Shown here one piece after another: positions 54,979 to 61,926 of a stretch of 64,000 nucleotides of DNA. The stretch spans positions 186,001-250,000 of the forward strand of contig NZ_JACBFY010000006.1 of assembly GCF_021401245.1 (NCBI RefSeq). The letters are read 5' to 3'. Under the pieces are notes generated by a model. That model did not search any database, was not told where the DNA came from, and saw only the letters and a program-made list of their open reading frames with translations. Positions within the stretch are counted from its first letter, which is position 1. Every line of letters begins with the position of its first letter. This stretch comes from Pseudacidovorax sp. NFM-22. GTDB lineage: Bacteria; Pseudomonadota; Gammaproteobacteria; Burkholderiales; Burkholderiaceae_C. The translations under genes were made by a program, and so were the position numbers.

Positions 54979-55176
54979 CTACTTGCCTCCGAGATAGAAG
55001 CCCAGCAGCAGCGCAACCATGCACATGGCTGCGATGGCGGACAGGATCGGCGTGATGGATTTGCGCCGGTCCTTGGCCTCTTCGGCTTCGGCCTGGGCCT
55101 CGGTGATGAGCGTGATCAGTTCGGCGCGCGTGCGGCGCGCGGGCCGGGTGTCCGTGGGTGGGGTGGGCTGCGGCAT
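54979..55176 (-). CDS. small single-pass membrane protein
   Basis: A 65-residue protein with a charged N-terminal helix (RAELITLITEAQAEAEEAKDRRK) and one C-terminal transmembrane segment (ILSAIAAMCMVALLLGFYLG). GGAG lies 6 nt before ATG 55176; a TTG at 55188 is possible. It lies 2 bp from the next gene. Function unknown. Confidence 0.65.
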   Translation of the reverse strand: MPQPTPPTDTRPARRTRAELITLITEAQAEAEEAKDRRKSITPILSAIAAMCMVALLLGFYLGGK

Positions 55177-55192
55177 GGCGGGCTCCAACGCG

Positions 55193-55399
55193 TCACCGGG
55201 GCGGCCACGGCTCGGGTAGGTCGCGCTCGCGGGCAGCCAGGCGAGCGCCCTCGATGGCGTCGGCCACGGCGGGCGGGGGCGGCGGAGGCGCTTCGTCCTT
55301 GCCCACCGTGAGCGCCAGGATGAACGTCGCGACGATGGCGCCGAGCGCCCAGTCGGTGGCGTGCCGCTTGATGCTGGCTTTGCGTGCTGCGCTGATCAC
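55193..55399 (-). CDS. small membrane protein with proline-rich region
   Basis: A 68-residue protein with one hydrophobic segment (WALGAIVATFILALTVG, about 15-31), a run of six prolines and a charged C-terminus. The start is GTG 55399, overlapping the upstream gene by 4 bp (GTGA). It lies beside another small membrane protein; both could act at the cell envelope, but nothing more can be said. Confidence 0.6.
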   Translation of the reverse strand: MISAARKASIKRHATDWALGAIVATFILALTVGKDEAPPPPPPAVADAIEGARLAARERDLPEPWPPR

Positions 55400-55896
55400 A
55401 GCAGCGCTCCCGAGCTGCGAACCGGCACGAGGAAGCCGAAGTCGTCGACGGTGGCGAGGTAGCCGCTGCGGATCGACGCGCCTGGGTTCATGACGTCGTA
55501 CAGCTCGGCGGCCTGCGGCGCGCGGGGATAGGCAAGCCAATAGCTTCCGGCGGCACTCCACGATTCGGGAATGCAGTAGGGCACCTCCGGCATGCTGCGC
55601 TCGGCGTTCAGCCCCCGCTCGATGTTGTCGAACTCGCGACGGTCCATCTGGTCGCGGCGCTCTTCGGCCTCCGCGTCTTCCAGCGAGACAGCGGGCAGCG
55701 TGTGGCCGAACCCCATGTCGAGCAGGCCGCGTTTCAGCGCCTTTTCAGCCGCAGGGACGGGGAGGGTGATCCAGTTGCACCGCCGAGTGCCTTCTACCTC
55801 GCGGTAGAACGCCTGGCGGCGTGCACCGCGCTGGCGGATCTGGATGACGGCGCGCGCGGCGCCGGCTGCTGCTGTCGTCGTGACGAGCGCGCCCAT
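55396..55896 (-). CDS. phage protein of unknown function
   Basis: A 166-residue protein with no recognised domain. It has a short N-terminal alanine-rich stretch, a charged middle (SLEDAEAEERRDQMDRREFDNIERGLNAERS) and a C-terminal aromatic-rich segment. ATG 55896 is the only candidate near the expected start. Part of the leftward operon. Confidence 0.6.
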   Translation of the reverse strand: MGALVTTTAAAGAARAVIQIRQRGARRQAFYREVEGTRRCNWITLPVPAAEKALKRGLLDMGFGHTLPAVSLEDAEAEERRDQMDRREFDNIERGLNAERSMPEVPYCIPESWSAAGSYWLAYPRAPQAAELYDVMNPGASIRSGYLATVDDFGFLVPVRSSGALL

Positions 55897-55922
55897 GTCG
55901 GTTGACTCCGAGGTGGCGCGAG

Positions 55923-56108
55923 TCAGGCGACGACGTCGTCAAGGCGCTCGGCCTCGGCGATGGGGCAGCCCGTGACGTGATGGGCTGCGCGCTGCGCGCC
56001 CTCTGCGTTGTTGGCCTGCACCTGCACGAAGGGCATCACGCCTGCGTCTGATGGGGCCAGGTTGCCGAAGGGGCTCTTTGGCGTGTAGTAGCACCGGTAA
56101 GTCTTCAC
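55923..56108 (-). CDS. small phage protein, first gene of the leftward operon
   Basis: A 61-residue protein (VKTYRCYYTPKSPFGNLAP...), with a central FVQVQANNAEGAQRAAHHVTGCPIAEAERL segment. It starts at GTG 56108, with GGAG 7 nt upstream; an earlier codon at 56156 has no ribosome site. It follows the predicted leftward promoter by about 60 bp. The function is unknown. Confidence 0.62.
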   Translation of the reverse strand: MKTYRCYYTPKSPFGNLAPSDAGVMPFVQVQANNAEGAQRAAHHVTGCPIAEAERLDDVVA

Positions 56109-56171
56109 GTGTCGCTCCGGCCGACGGACTCCACGCGAGGGCGTGGAACTCATCACATCGGACTGCGGCGG

Positions 56172-56213
56172 ACTGTAGCAAACGCTACTTGGACACGCAA
56201 TAGCAAACGCTAC
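56172..56213 (-). promoter_or_regulatory. leftward early promoter with two repressor operators
   Basis: On the minus strand TTGCGT (56195-56200) and TACAGT (56172-56177) are separated by 17 bp, with TG before the -10. Operator O1 GTAGCAAACGCTAC (56175-56188) covers the -10 and spacer; O2 ATAGCAAACGCTAC (56200-56213) touches the -35. A third, degenerate copy (56224-56237) follows at the same spacing. Repressor bound here would shut off the leftward operon. Confidence 0.8.
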
Positions 56214-56296
56214 TCGTGGGCGAGTGGCTTACGCTGGTTTTTTTTGACCGACGGGTCAGTAGATTGCGTGAGTGACTTGGTGGGCTAAGCTATGGC

Positions 56297-56548
56297 ATGT
56301 CTAGGGAAGGTCGCACAGCTTTGGAGTTGCAAGCCATGCTCATCGCGAGAGTGGCTGAACTCTGTCCCCCGGTACTCGCGGGTGAGGCCCAGAACGCATT
56401 CCGTGTCGTAGGGGTAAGTTCAGAGGACGTAGATGCTCCAAACTGGACCGTGCGCACGAACACGCCCATTGCACAATGGCGGCATGATGTGGCGCGGGTC
56501 GTCAAACAGCTTCAGCTCGAATATGTCTTAGAGGCTGAAGATTTTTAA
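56297..56548 (+). CDS. small protein of unknown function
   Basis: An 83-residue protein (MSREGRTALELQAMLIARVAELCPPVLAGE...), with no recognised domain. Base composition here is AT-richer than in neighbours. It lies between the leftward operators and the cI-linked secreted-protein gene, transcribed rightwards. There is no good ribosome-binding site before ATG 56297, so its reality is uncertain. Confidence 0.5.
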   Translation: MSREGRTALELQAMLIARVAELCPPVLAGEAQNAFRVVGVSSEDVDAPNWTVRTNTPIAQWRHDVARVVKQLQLEYVLEAEDF

Positions 56549-56563
56549 GACGATTCTGTTCTG

Positions 56564-57346
56564 CTATTTAGCGTCAACTCTCACTGCGGAGTAAACACGA
56601 CCTGTGGCGCTGTCGAAAACTCTCACTTCATCTAAGCGCATTGCCACTGCCGGCCCGGTTTCAATGAGAGACGTGGGAGAGTTGAAGGTCGGCGAAATTG
56701 AGTTGAAGTACTTCCCGACGTAGGGCGCCGTTAAAGTGCCAACAAAGGCTAGGCTCAATCTTTCTTTCAGAGTTCTTGCTTCCTCTGTCGGAACTTCAAA
56801 AGATGTCTGAAAATTTACCTTTGAGATTGAGAACGCCTTTAGATTGGTGAATCCTGCGCCGCAGACCTCTCTGCGTAACTCAGTGACGTTTACCCTTGCC
56901 CCATAACCATTGGTTGCGGCGTACTCTCGTGTCGTTGGCCTCTCTGCTTTAATGATCGTGCCGGGAATGAATACAGCTGCTTTCGGTTGTAGGGCAAAAG
57001 AGTTGGATAGATTGCCGAATGAAACGGACATGACGTGCCGATCGGCGTCGTAGGTTACTTGACTGGGCTCAAGCCGCTTTGCCAAGATTAATGGGTCAAT
57101 GCCGGTCACCGCCCCGTATATGGGTGAGGCCAATAAAGCGTCTAGCCGATCCTGAAACTGTTCTGTCGACTCAAACTCATCCTTTTGCGGCTTGAGAGCG
57201 GCTAGCCGAGAGGCAATCTGACCGCAGTCATATCCTGTGAAGCGGGGCGGAAAATTTGGCTCAGCAATGTCTATTTTTACCTGCGCGTGCGATAGTGAGA
57301 AGGAAGATAGAAACATGCACAAGAAAAGTTGTCGCGCGTTATTCAT
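56564..57346 (-). CDS. secreted/periplasmic protein of unknown function, linked to cI
   Basis: A 260-residue protein with a signal peptide (MNNARQLFLCMFLSSFSLSHA, cleavage likely after residue 21). The mature part has a KPQKDEFESTEQFQDRLDALL segment, like patterns I recall from other uncharacterised exported proteins. An AGGAAG precedes ATG 57346. It lies 21 bp downstream of the repressor on the same strand, so it should be expressed in the lysogen. GC content is low. It is probably a moron, perhaps altering the cell surface or excluding other phages; this is inference. Confidence 0.75.
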   Translation of the reverse strand: MNNARQLFLCMFLSSFSLSHAQVKIDIAEPNFPPRFTGYDCGQIASRLAALKPQKDEFESTEQFQDRLDALLASPIYGAVTGIDPLILAKRLEPSQVTYDADRHVMSVSFGNLSNSFALQPKAAVFIPGTIIKAERPTTREYAATNGYGARVNVTELRREVCGAGFTNLKAFSISKVNFQTSFEVPTEEARTLKERLSLAFVGTLTAPYVGKYFNSISPTFNSPTSLIETGPAVAMRLDEVRVFDSATGRVYSAVRVDAK

Positions 57347-57367
57347 AGTCTTCCTTTTTTTGGTGGA

Positions 57368-58036
57368 TCACCAGCGCTGTTTAATTTTGCGCCGGGGAAC
57401 CGGGTAGGCAACGTAATAAATCCAAGTTACATCTTCACTAGGGAACGAGAGGACAGTGGAATTGTTATAGCTACCAAACCTATATCCGTTGCGCCTACTA
57501 AGCAAGCGTTTAAGCAAGGTTTCGCCCGTGTGAAGCCTCACGATGACGTCATCCTCAAGTTCTGGCTCTGTGCCAGGCTCAACCAAAGCAAAATCGCCTG
57601 GCACGTACTTTGGCACCATGCTGTCTTCGGTAACTTCACAAAGAAATGCCAGGGGATCAGTGCTGATAACGGCTCCCACACGGTCTGTCGCTCCAATTGG
57701 CTGATCGCCATCGTTCCATATGCGTTCGGGAAGGCCCCCAGCAACCTTGCCGACAACCACAATTTCCCGCTGCTTTCCCGGAGGCACCGGAATCGCGCCC
57801 GCCGGAAGCCCTTGCGAGACAGCCTCGCCTATCACCATTTGGCGGGCGATGTCTGGTTGCCGCTCGGCCCAAAGAGCTAGAGTTTTTTCATTGATTGGCC
57901 GCTCTCCCCGTAGAAGTTGGCCGATGTAAGCACCGTCTCGATAGCCGAGCAGGCGCCCAAGCGCAGTCTTCCCGCCGCGGGTCTCGGCTAGTTCGGAGAG
58001 CCGGCGGCGGCGCTGCTCTTGAGGATCGAAAGACAT
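57368..58036 (-). CDS. CI/LexA-like phage repressor (S24 family)
   Basis: A 222-residue repressor. The N-terminal helix-turn-helix (about 13-57; TALGRLLGYRDGAYIGQLLRGERPI) binds DNA. The C-terminal S24 autoproteolysis domain has the cleavage pair Ala99-Gly100 (KVAGGLPE), the nucleophile Ser139 (TEDSMVPKYVPGD) and Lys176 (TLLKRLL). It should be cleaved after RecA activation. ATG 58036 lies in the operator region without a ribosome site, as in leaderless lambda cI. It is divergent from the cro-like gene and followed by the secreted-protein gene. Confidence 0.92.
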   Translation of the reverse strand: MSFDPQEQRRRRLSELAETRGGKTALGRLLGYRDGAYIGQLLRGERPINEKTLALWAERQPDIARQMVIGEAVSQGLPAGAIPVPPGKQREIVVVGKVAGGLPERIWNDGDQPIGATDRVGAVISTDPLAFLCEVTEDSMVPKYVPGDFALVEPGTEPELEDDVIVRLHTGETLLKRLLSRRNGYRFGSYNNSTVLSFPSEDVTWIYYVAYPVPRRKIKQRW

Positions 58037-58043
58037 GCCGCAC

Positions 58044-58104
58044 ACAGTAGCATTCGCTACGGTAGCGGTTGCTACTTGTGAAAAGGTAGCGTTTGCTACA
58101 GAAT
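58044..58104. promoter_or_regulatory. right operator region: three operators between cI and cro
   Basis: Three 14-bp palindromes, 58047-58060 (GTAGCATTCGCTAC), 58062-58075 (GTAGCGGTTGCTAC) and 58086-58099 (GTAGCGTTTGCTAC), share GTAGC-N4-GCTAC. For the rightward promoter a TG-extended TACAGA/CAGAAT element lies at 58097-58104 with a -35 near 58076; for cI a TG-extended TACTGT lies at 58044-58049 on the minus strand with a poor -35. The third operator covers the rightward -10. Confidence 0.85.
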
Positions 58105-58112
58105 TCCGGCCC

Positions 58113-58427
58113 ATGCTACTTGACGCCTATCTGAAGCAGCGCTGCGGACTCACCGTCGCGGAGCTGAGGGCGGCCGTCGGTGCAAAGAGCGATTCGCAGG
58201 TGCGGCAGTGGCAGCACGGCTACCGTGAGCGAAAGCCCGATCCGAAATACTGCGTACGCATCGAGCGTGCCACGGGTGGAATGGTGCGGAGGCAGGATCT
58301 TCGCCCTGACGATTGGCACGAGATCTGGCCGGAGCTCGTTGGGCGGGGTTCCGCGCACCGCTCTGCACGGCCGCCCGAATCGTTGGGCCTCTTTGACCTG
58401 CCTGTTCAGGGTGCAGTCCATGGTTAG
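58113..58427 (+). CDS. YdaS/Cro-like transcriptional regulator
   Basis: A 104-residue regulator. Residues 3-70 (LLDAYLKQRCGLTVAELRAAVGAKSDSQVRQWQHGYRERKPDP) match the YdaS/Cro-like helix-turn-helix pattern with the ATGGMVRRQDLRPDDWHEIWPEL ending. It should compete with CI at the operators and drive lytic growth. ATG 58113 follows the rightward -10 by about 9 bp and has no ribosome site. An in-frame start at 58035 would run through all operators. Confidence 0.85.
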   Translation: MLLDAYLKQRCGLTVAELRAAVGAKSDSQVRQWQHGYRERKPDPKYCVRIERATGGMVRRQDLRPDDWHEIWPELVGRGSAHRSARPPESLGLFDLPVQGAVHG

Positions 58428-58780
58428 CCGCGGCAGCATGCCAGAGCCGCGGCACCCGGCTTGCTCTCCGGGGCGCCCTGCCCAGAGATGCCGCGGGCCG
58501 CCCGGCTAATGGCGGCCCGCAGTACGGCCGGCGCGCTCTCGTGCGCTTCCATCCGCTGGACACACAGCTCCAGCCATTCCCGGAACCCATCCACCGTGAA
58601 GGGCTCCGCATTGCCGTCCTCGCAACCGATGCCAGTTGGGCGCGAGGGGAGGCGAGCGCGCATGTCCGCGCTGTCCGCCTCGATTGCCAGCGCGAGCTGG
58701 CCGACCACAAATTCCAGGGCGTCAAGCCGATCCAGCACCGTAGGCGCGTCGTTGCCGTGTCGGGGTGTTTCCGTGCTCAT
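58424..58780 (-). CDS. phage protein of unknown function
   Basis: A 118-residue protein (MSTETPRHGNDAPTVLDRLDALEFVVGQLALAIEADSADM...). It has an amphipathic N-terminal helix and no recognised domain. It runs leftwards between the Cro-like and CII-like genes and overlaps the cro stop by 4 bp. It may act as an antisense-positioned regulator or a small effector, but this is not shown. Confidence 0.6.
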   Translation of the reverse strand: MSTETPRHGNDAPTVLDRLDALEFVVGQLALAIEADSADMRARLPSRPTGIGCEDGNAEPFTVDGFREWLELCVQRMEAHESAPAVLRAAISRAARGISGQGAPESKPGAAALACCRG

Positions 58781-58872
58781 TTGGGGGAGTCCTTTCCGTG
58801 CACTGCAGTTTCTCGATGTCGACCGGCGGCGGCCATGTCGACGATGAGGGCGCGCCCGACAGGGCAGGCCCC

Positions 58873-59334
58873 ATGTCGATTGATGACGCCGCCTATCACG
58901 TGGTCCATGGTGGGCCGGGTGGTGTCGAGAGCCTGGCGCCTCGCATGGGCCTGCCGGTGGGCACGCTCACCCACAAGGCGAACCCCAACAACACGACGCA
59001 CTTCCTGCGGCCTACCGAATTGGTGGCTGCACAGCTATTCAGCGGCCGGGCCCATGTCCTGCACGCGATGGCCGCGGCGCTGGGCTACGTGTGCACGCGG
59101 GCCACGCCCGACCAGGCGGGCGGCGAGCCCGTCGAGGCCGTCATGCGCCTTGAGGTGGCGCAGGCCGACTTCGTGCGCGCACTGGCAGATGCCGTGCTCG
59201 TGGGCGAAGGGCAGGTCACCCGGAATCAGGTTCGACGGGCAGAGGCGATGGGCCAGGAGCTGATTGCATCCGTGGGCCATGCCGTTGCGATGCTCCGCGG
59301 GCGGATGCGGCCGGCGCCGGTGGTGGATCTGTGA
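58873..59334 (+). CDS. CII-family phage regulator (CP76-type)
   Basis: A 153-residue protein. AAYHVVHGGPGGVESLAPRMGLPVGTLTHKANPNNTTHFLRPTEL is the Phage_CP76 (CII-like) pattern, followed by ALGYVCTRA. The family contains transcription activators that favour lysogeny. ATG 58873 starts the conserved part; ATG 58816 in frame is an alternative. It lies between the Cro-like and replication genes, exactly where lambda cII lies. Confidence 0.8.
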   Translation: MSIDDAAYHVVHGGPGGVESLAPRMGLPVGTLTHKANPNNTTHFLRPTELVAAQLFSGRAHVLHAMAAALGYVCTRATPDQAGGEPVEAVMRLEVAQADFVRALADAVLVGEGQVTRNQVRRAEAMGQELIASVGHAVAMLRGRMRPAPVVDL

Positions 59335-59344
59335 GCGGGGCGCA

Positions 59345-60289
59345 GTGAGTACGCGAATCATGGGCCTGTGCTGGCCGTTGAGCATGAGGCCGCCGGCGAA
59401 GGCGGTCTTGATCGCGCTCGCGGACATGGCGAACGATGAGGGGTTCTGCTGGCCCAGCATCGACCGCATCTGTGAGCGGACGTGCTACGGCAGGACGGCA
59501 GTGATCGAGGCGATTGGCTGGCTGGAGTCGGCGGGCATCGTGCGTGCCAACCGAACGAATGGGCGCAAGACGACGTACTGGGTTGAACCCGAGAAATTCG
59601 CTGCAGATGCAGCGGGCGAGCCGTCACCAAATGCGCCTGACCAGTCCGCCACGCGGACCGGTCCGCCAGGCGTACCGGTCCGCCACGCGAACCCCACCAG
59701 TCCGCCACGCGGACCGGTACCAGTTCGCCACGCGGACACTAATCGTCATTTAATCGTCAAGGAATCAAAGCCCCCCATACCCCCCGCCGTCGCGGGGGGC
59801 GAACACGTCCGCCGAGCCGATCCCCCACCGAAACCCGGGGCACGCCCCGCGCCGGATATGGCTGCCTTCGAGGCCCTCGTCGCGGTGTACCCGCGCCGCA
59901 AGGCGCAGGAGCGGGCTCGGCGGCAGTGGGTAGCTCTGGCGCCGGACCCCGCTCTGCAGCAGCGCATCCTCGCGGCGGCCACGGCACAGGCGCACGGGCC
60001 GGAATGGCTGCGGCTCAAGGCCGAGGGGCGCGAGCACCTGATTCCGATGCTGTCCTCGTGGCTGCATGGCCGCCGCTGGACGGACGAGGTGACCGCAGCG
60101 CCATCGTCGGCAGGCTCGGCGCGGGCATGGGACGAGACGGCAGACGGCATCGTCGCGATGGGCGTCAAGCTCGGTCTGCCGCCCTGGGACCGCAAGGCAT
60201 TCGAGGCAGGCCGGGGCGAGCAATTCCCGGTGTACGCAGCGCGGGTGCGCAATGCCCTGCGGAAGATGGAGACAGGCCATGCGCATTGA
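59345..60289 (+). CDS. phage replication initiator with internal origin
   Basis: A 314-residue protein with a helix-turn-helix domain (about 1-80; RPPAKAVLIALADMANDEGFCWPSIDRICERTCYGRTAVIEAIGWLESAGIVR), as in lambda O-type initiators, a flexible low-complexity region encoded by the iterons (about 100-140) and a C-terminal domain (about 180-310). The start is GTG 59345; the longer reading to 59264 overlaps the CII-like gene. It likely binds the iterons and recruits host DnaB. The 3' end overlaps the next gene by 11 bp. Confidence 0.82.
   Translation: MSTRIMGLCWPLSMRPPAKAVLIALADMANDEGFCWPSIDRICERTCYGRTAVIEAIGWLESAGIVRANRTNGRKTTYWVEPEKFAADAAGEPSPNAPDQSATRTGPPGVPVRHANPTSPPRGPVPVRHADTNRHLIVKESKPPIPPAVAGGEHVRRADPPPKPGARPAPDMAAFEALVAVYPRRKAQERARRQWVALAPDPALQQRILAAATAQAHGPEWLRLKAEGREHLIPMLSSWLHGRRWTDEVTAAPSSAGSARAWDETADGIVAMGVKLGLPPWDRKAFEAGRGEQFPVYAARVRNALRKMETGHAH
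59644..59768. other. predicted phage replication origin: five palindromic iterons and AT-rich element
   Basis: Five 16-bp iterons of the form GTCCGCCACGCGGACC begin at 59644, 59661, 59678, 59700 and 59723; each is a GTCCGC/GCGGAC palindrome around CAC. They are followed by an AT-rich stretch with two TAATCGTCA repeats 11 bp apart (59740-59748, 59751-59759). This resembles the lambda origin inside gene O. Confidence 0.78.
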
Positions 60290-61115
60290 CGCGACCATCA
60301 CCGGCATCGACAAGGTGCGCCACCTCGCCGACAAGCTCACGGGGCCGCAGATGCGCGCCGTGCAGGCTGCGGCCATCAACGACACCGCCTTCAAGGTGCG
60401 CGGCGTGATGGTGTCGGCGCTCACCAGCGCCTTCGACAGGCCCACGCCGTTCATTGCCCGCTCTCCGAAGGTGGTGCAGGCCACGCCCGAGAACCTCACC
60501 GCGCGCATCATCCCCACGCTCGATTCGCGTGGCACATGGTCGCCCGGCGGCAAGATCGGCGTTGATCCGCAGCATGTGCTCCAGGCGCAGGAGTTCGGAG
60601 GGCGGCGCGCCGACAAACGCAGTGAGGTTGCACTGCGGCGGGCTGGCATCCTGCCTGTGGGTATGCAGACGGCTATCCCGCGCACGCCGTACCCGGGCAG
60701 TGATGACGGTCGCGGCAACCTGCGCGGCGCCTTCCTATCGCAGCTCATCAGCTACCTGCAGGCCAGCGGAGAGCAGGGCTACCGCGCCAACATGACCGAC
60801 CGGCGCAAGGCGCAGCTGCGCAACCAACAGGGCATCGGTTCGGTTGCTGCGCGCAGGGTCTACATGACCACGCTGGGCGTGCGCTACTTCGTGGCCTATG
60901 GCCGGCTGCGCGGTGGCCGCACTCGGCATCTGGCGCCCGGCGTGTGGGCGGCGCGGGGCACGCACGACGTGGACCTCGTGCCGGTGCTGCTGTTCGTGCG
61001 GACGCCTGGCTACGCGCCGAGGATCAGCATGGACGACATCGCGGCCGAGGCCCAGGCAAGCGAAGTCCTCGCGCGCCGCATGCGCTACCGCATCCGTCAG
61101 GCGGCGGGGGTGTGA
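60279..61115 (+). CDS. GpZ-like phage protein (possible minor tail protein)
   Basis: A 278-residue protein. The start MRIDATITGIDKVRHLADKLTGPQMRAVQAAAINDTAFKVRGVM resembles the N-terminus of prophage minor tail Z-type proteins, and the C-terminus has YAPRISMDDIAAEAQASEVLARRMRYR. Its place between the replication and terminase genes is unusual for a tail gene. Start ATG 60279 overlaps the replication gene by 11 bp. Function is tentative. Confidence 0.6.
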   Translation: MRIDATITGIDKVRHLADKLTGPQMRAVQAAAINDTAFKVRGVMVSALTSAFDRPTPFIARSPKVVQATPENLTARIIPTLDSRGTWSPGGKIGVDPQHVLQAQEFGGRRADKRSEVALRRAGILPVGMQTAIPRTPYPGSDDGRGNLRGAFLSQLISYLQASGEQGYRANMTDRRKAQLRNQQGIGSVAARRVYMTTLGVRYFVAYGRLRGGRTRHLAPGVWAARGTHDVDLVPVLLFVRTPGYAPRISMDDIAAEAQASEVLARRMRYRIRQAAGV

Positions 61116-61368
61116 TGACGGAGACGCTGCCCTCAGTACGTTTCGCGTGGAACACACGCGGTCGTTTCATGGTCGACGGCCTTCGACACGTTTCGCGTGG
61201 AACACGGCCGACGTTCCACCACGGCCCAGCCCAGGGCGACCGGCCCCGCGGGGAGGCGGCCGACCCGGCCCACCCCCCCCGGGGGGTTAGGTTCTTCCGG
61301 GGTGGGTCGAGTGCGGGTAATTCGCACCGCGCCTTCGGACTGTTCATCGACTCTCCTAAGGGGGTTAA
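61115..61368. other. putative cos region with two 17-bp repeats
   Basis: CGTTTCGCGTGGAACAC occurs at 61139-61155 and 61189-61205, exactly 50 bp apart; its 14-bp core differs from parS (GTTCCACGTGGAAC) at two positions. A C8G6 block is at 61273-61286. The Nu1-like terminase gene follows, so a cos/terminase binding site is expected here. An 85-codon open frame (61115-61372) covers the region but is not convincing. Confidence 0.5.
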
Positions 61369-61926
61369 GTGAAGGTCATCCCTCTACTGGAGCAGTCGAT
61401 CTCTCAAGCGGAGTTCGCGCAGTTGATCGGCGTCAGTGAGGCCCGTGTCAGCCAGCTCGTGAGCGAGGGCGTGATTGCCCGCGGCGAGACGGCGCAGGCC
61501 TGGCTCCTCGGCTACTGCGAGCGCCTGCGGGATCAGGCGGCGGGCAGGGCGGGTGCCGAGGCGGGCGGGCTCGACCTCGTGCAGGAGCGCGCTGCGCTCG
61601 CCCGCGAGCAGCGCATCGGGCAGGCCATCAAGAACCAGGTCGCGCGCAAGGAATACGCGGCCGTGGGCCTGCTGGCCGACGTGCTGGCGCGGGCGGCCAG
61701 TGCGGTGGTCGACCGCTTCGACCAGCTGGAGGGCACGCTGCGCAAGGCTGTGCCCGATCTGCCTGACGAGGCAAAGGTCGCAGTCCTGCAGGTCATCGCG
61801 CAGGCCCGCAACGAGTGGATCAAGGGAACGGAGCGGCTGGTCTCCGACGAGGTGGACGCCATGATGGCCGACGAGGGCGAGGAAGACGCAATGGACATTG
61901 GTGAGGCGGAGGGCTTCGCGGAATGA
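61369..61926 (+). CDS. terminase small subunit (Nu1-like)
   Basis: A 185-residue protein with an N-terminal helix-turn-helix (about 9-32; SISQAEFAQLIGVSEARVSQLVSEGVIARG), the DNA-binding part of lambda Nu1-type subunits, and a helical C-terminal half ending in an acidic tail that contacts the large subunit. The start is GTG 61369, preceded by AAGGGGG. The stop overlaps the large-subunit ATG by 4 bp. Confidence 0.82.
   Translation: MKVIPLLEQSISQAEFAQLIGVSEARVSQLVSEGVIARGETAQAWLLGYCERLRDQAAGRAGAEAGGLDLVQERAALAREQRIGQAIKNQVARKEYAAVGLLADVLARAASAVVDRFDQLEGTLRKAVPDLPDEAKVAVLQVIAQARNEWIKGTERLVSDEVDAMMADEGEEDAMDIGEAEGFAE

Noticed and set aside
56239-56258. T-run and TGACC/GGTCA palindrome as a terminator
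   Set aside because: The T-run precedes the hairpin on the plus strand and becomes an A-run after it on the minus strand, so it cannot act as an intrinsic terminator in either direction.
59644-59738. CRISPR array
   Set aside because: The five repeats are only 16 bp with 1-7-bp gaps and lie within a coding sequence; no spacers and no cas genes are present.
61115-61372. 85-codon frame between the GpZ-like gene and terS
   Set aside because: It lies across the repeated putative cos region, has no domain and is poorly composed; probably non-coding.
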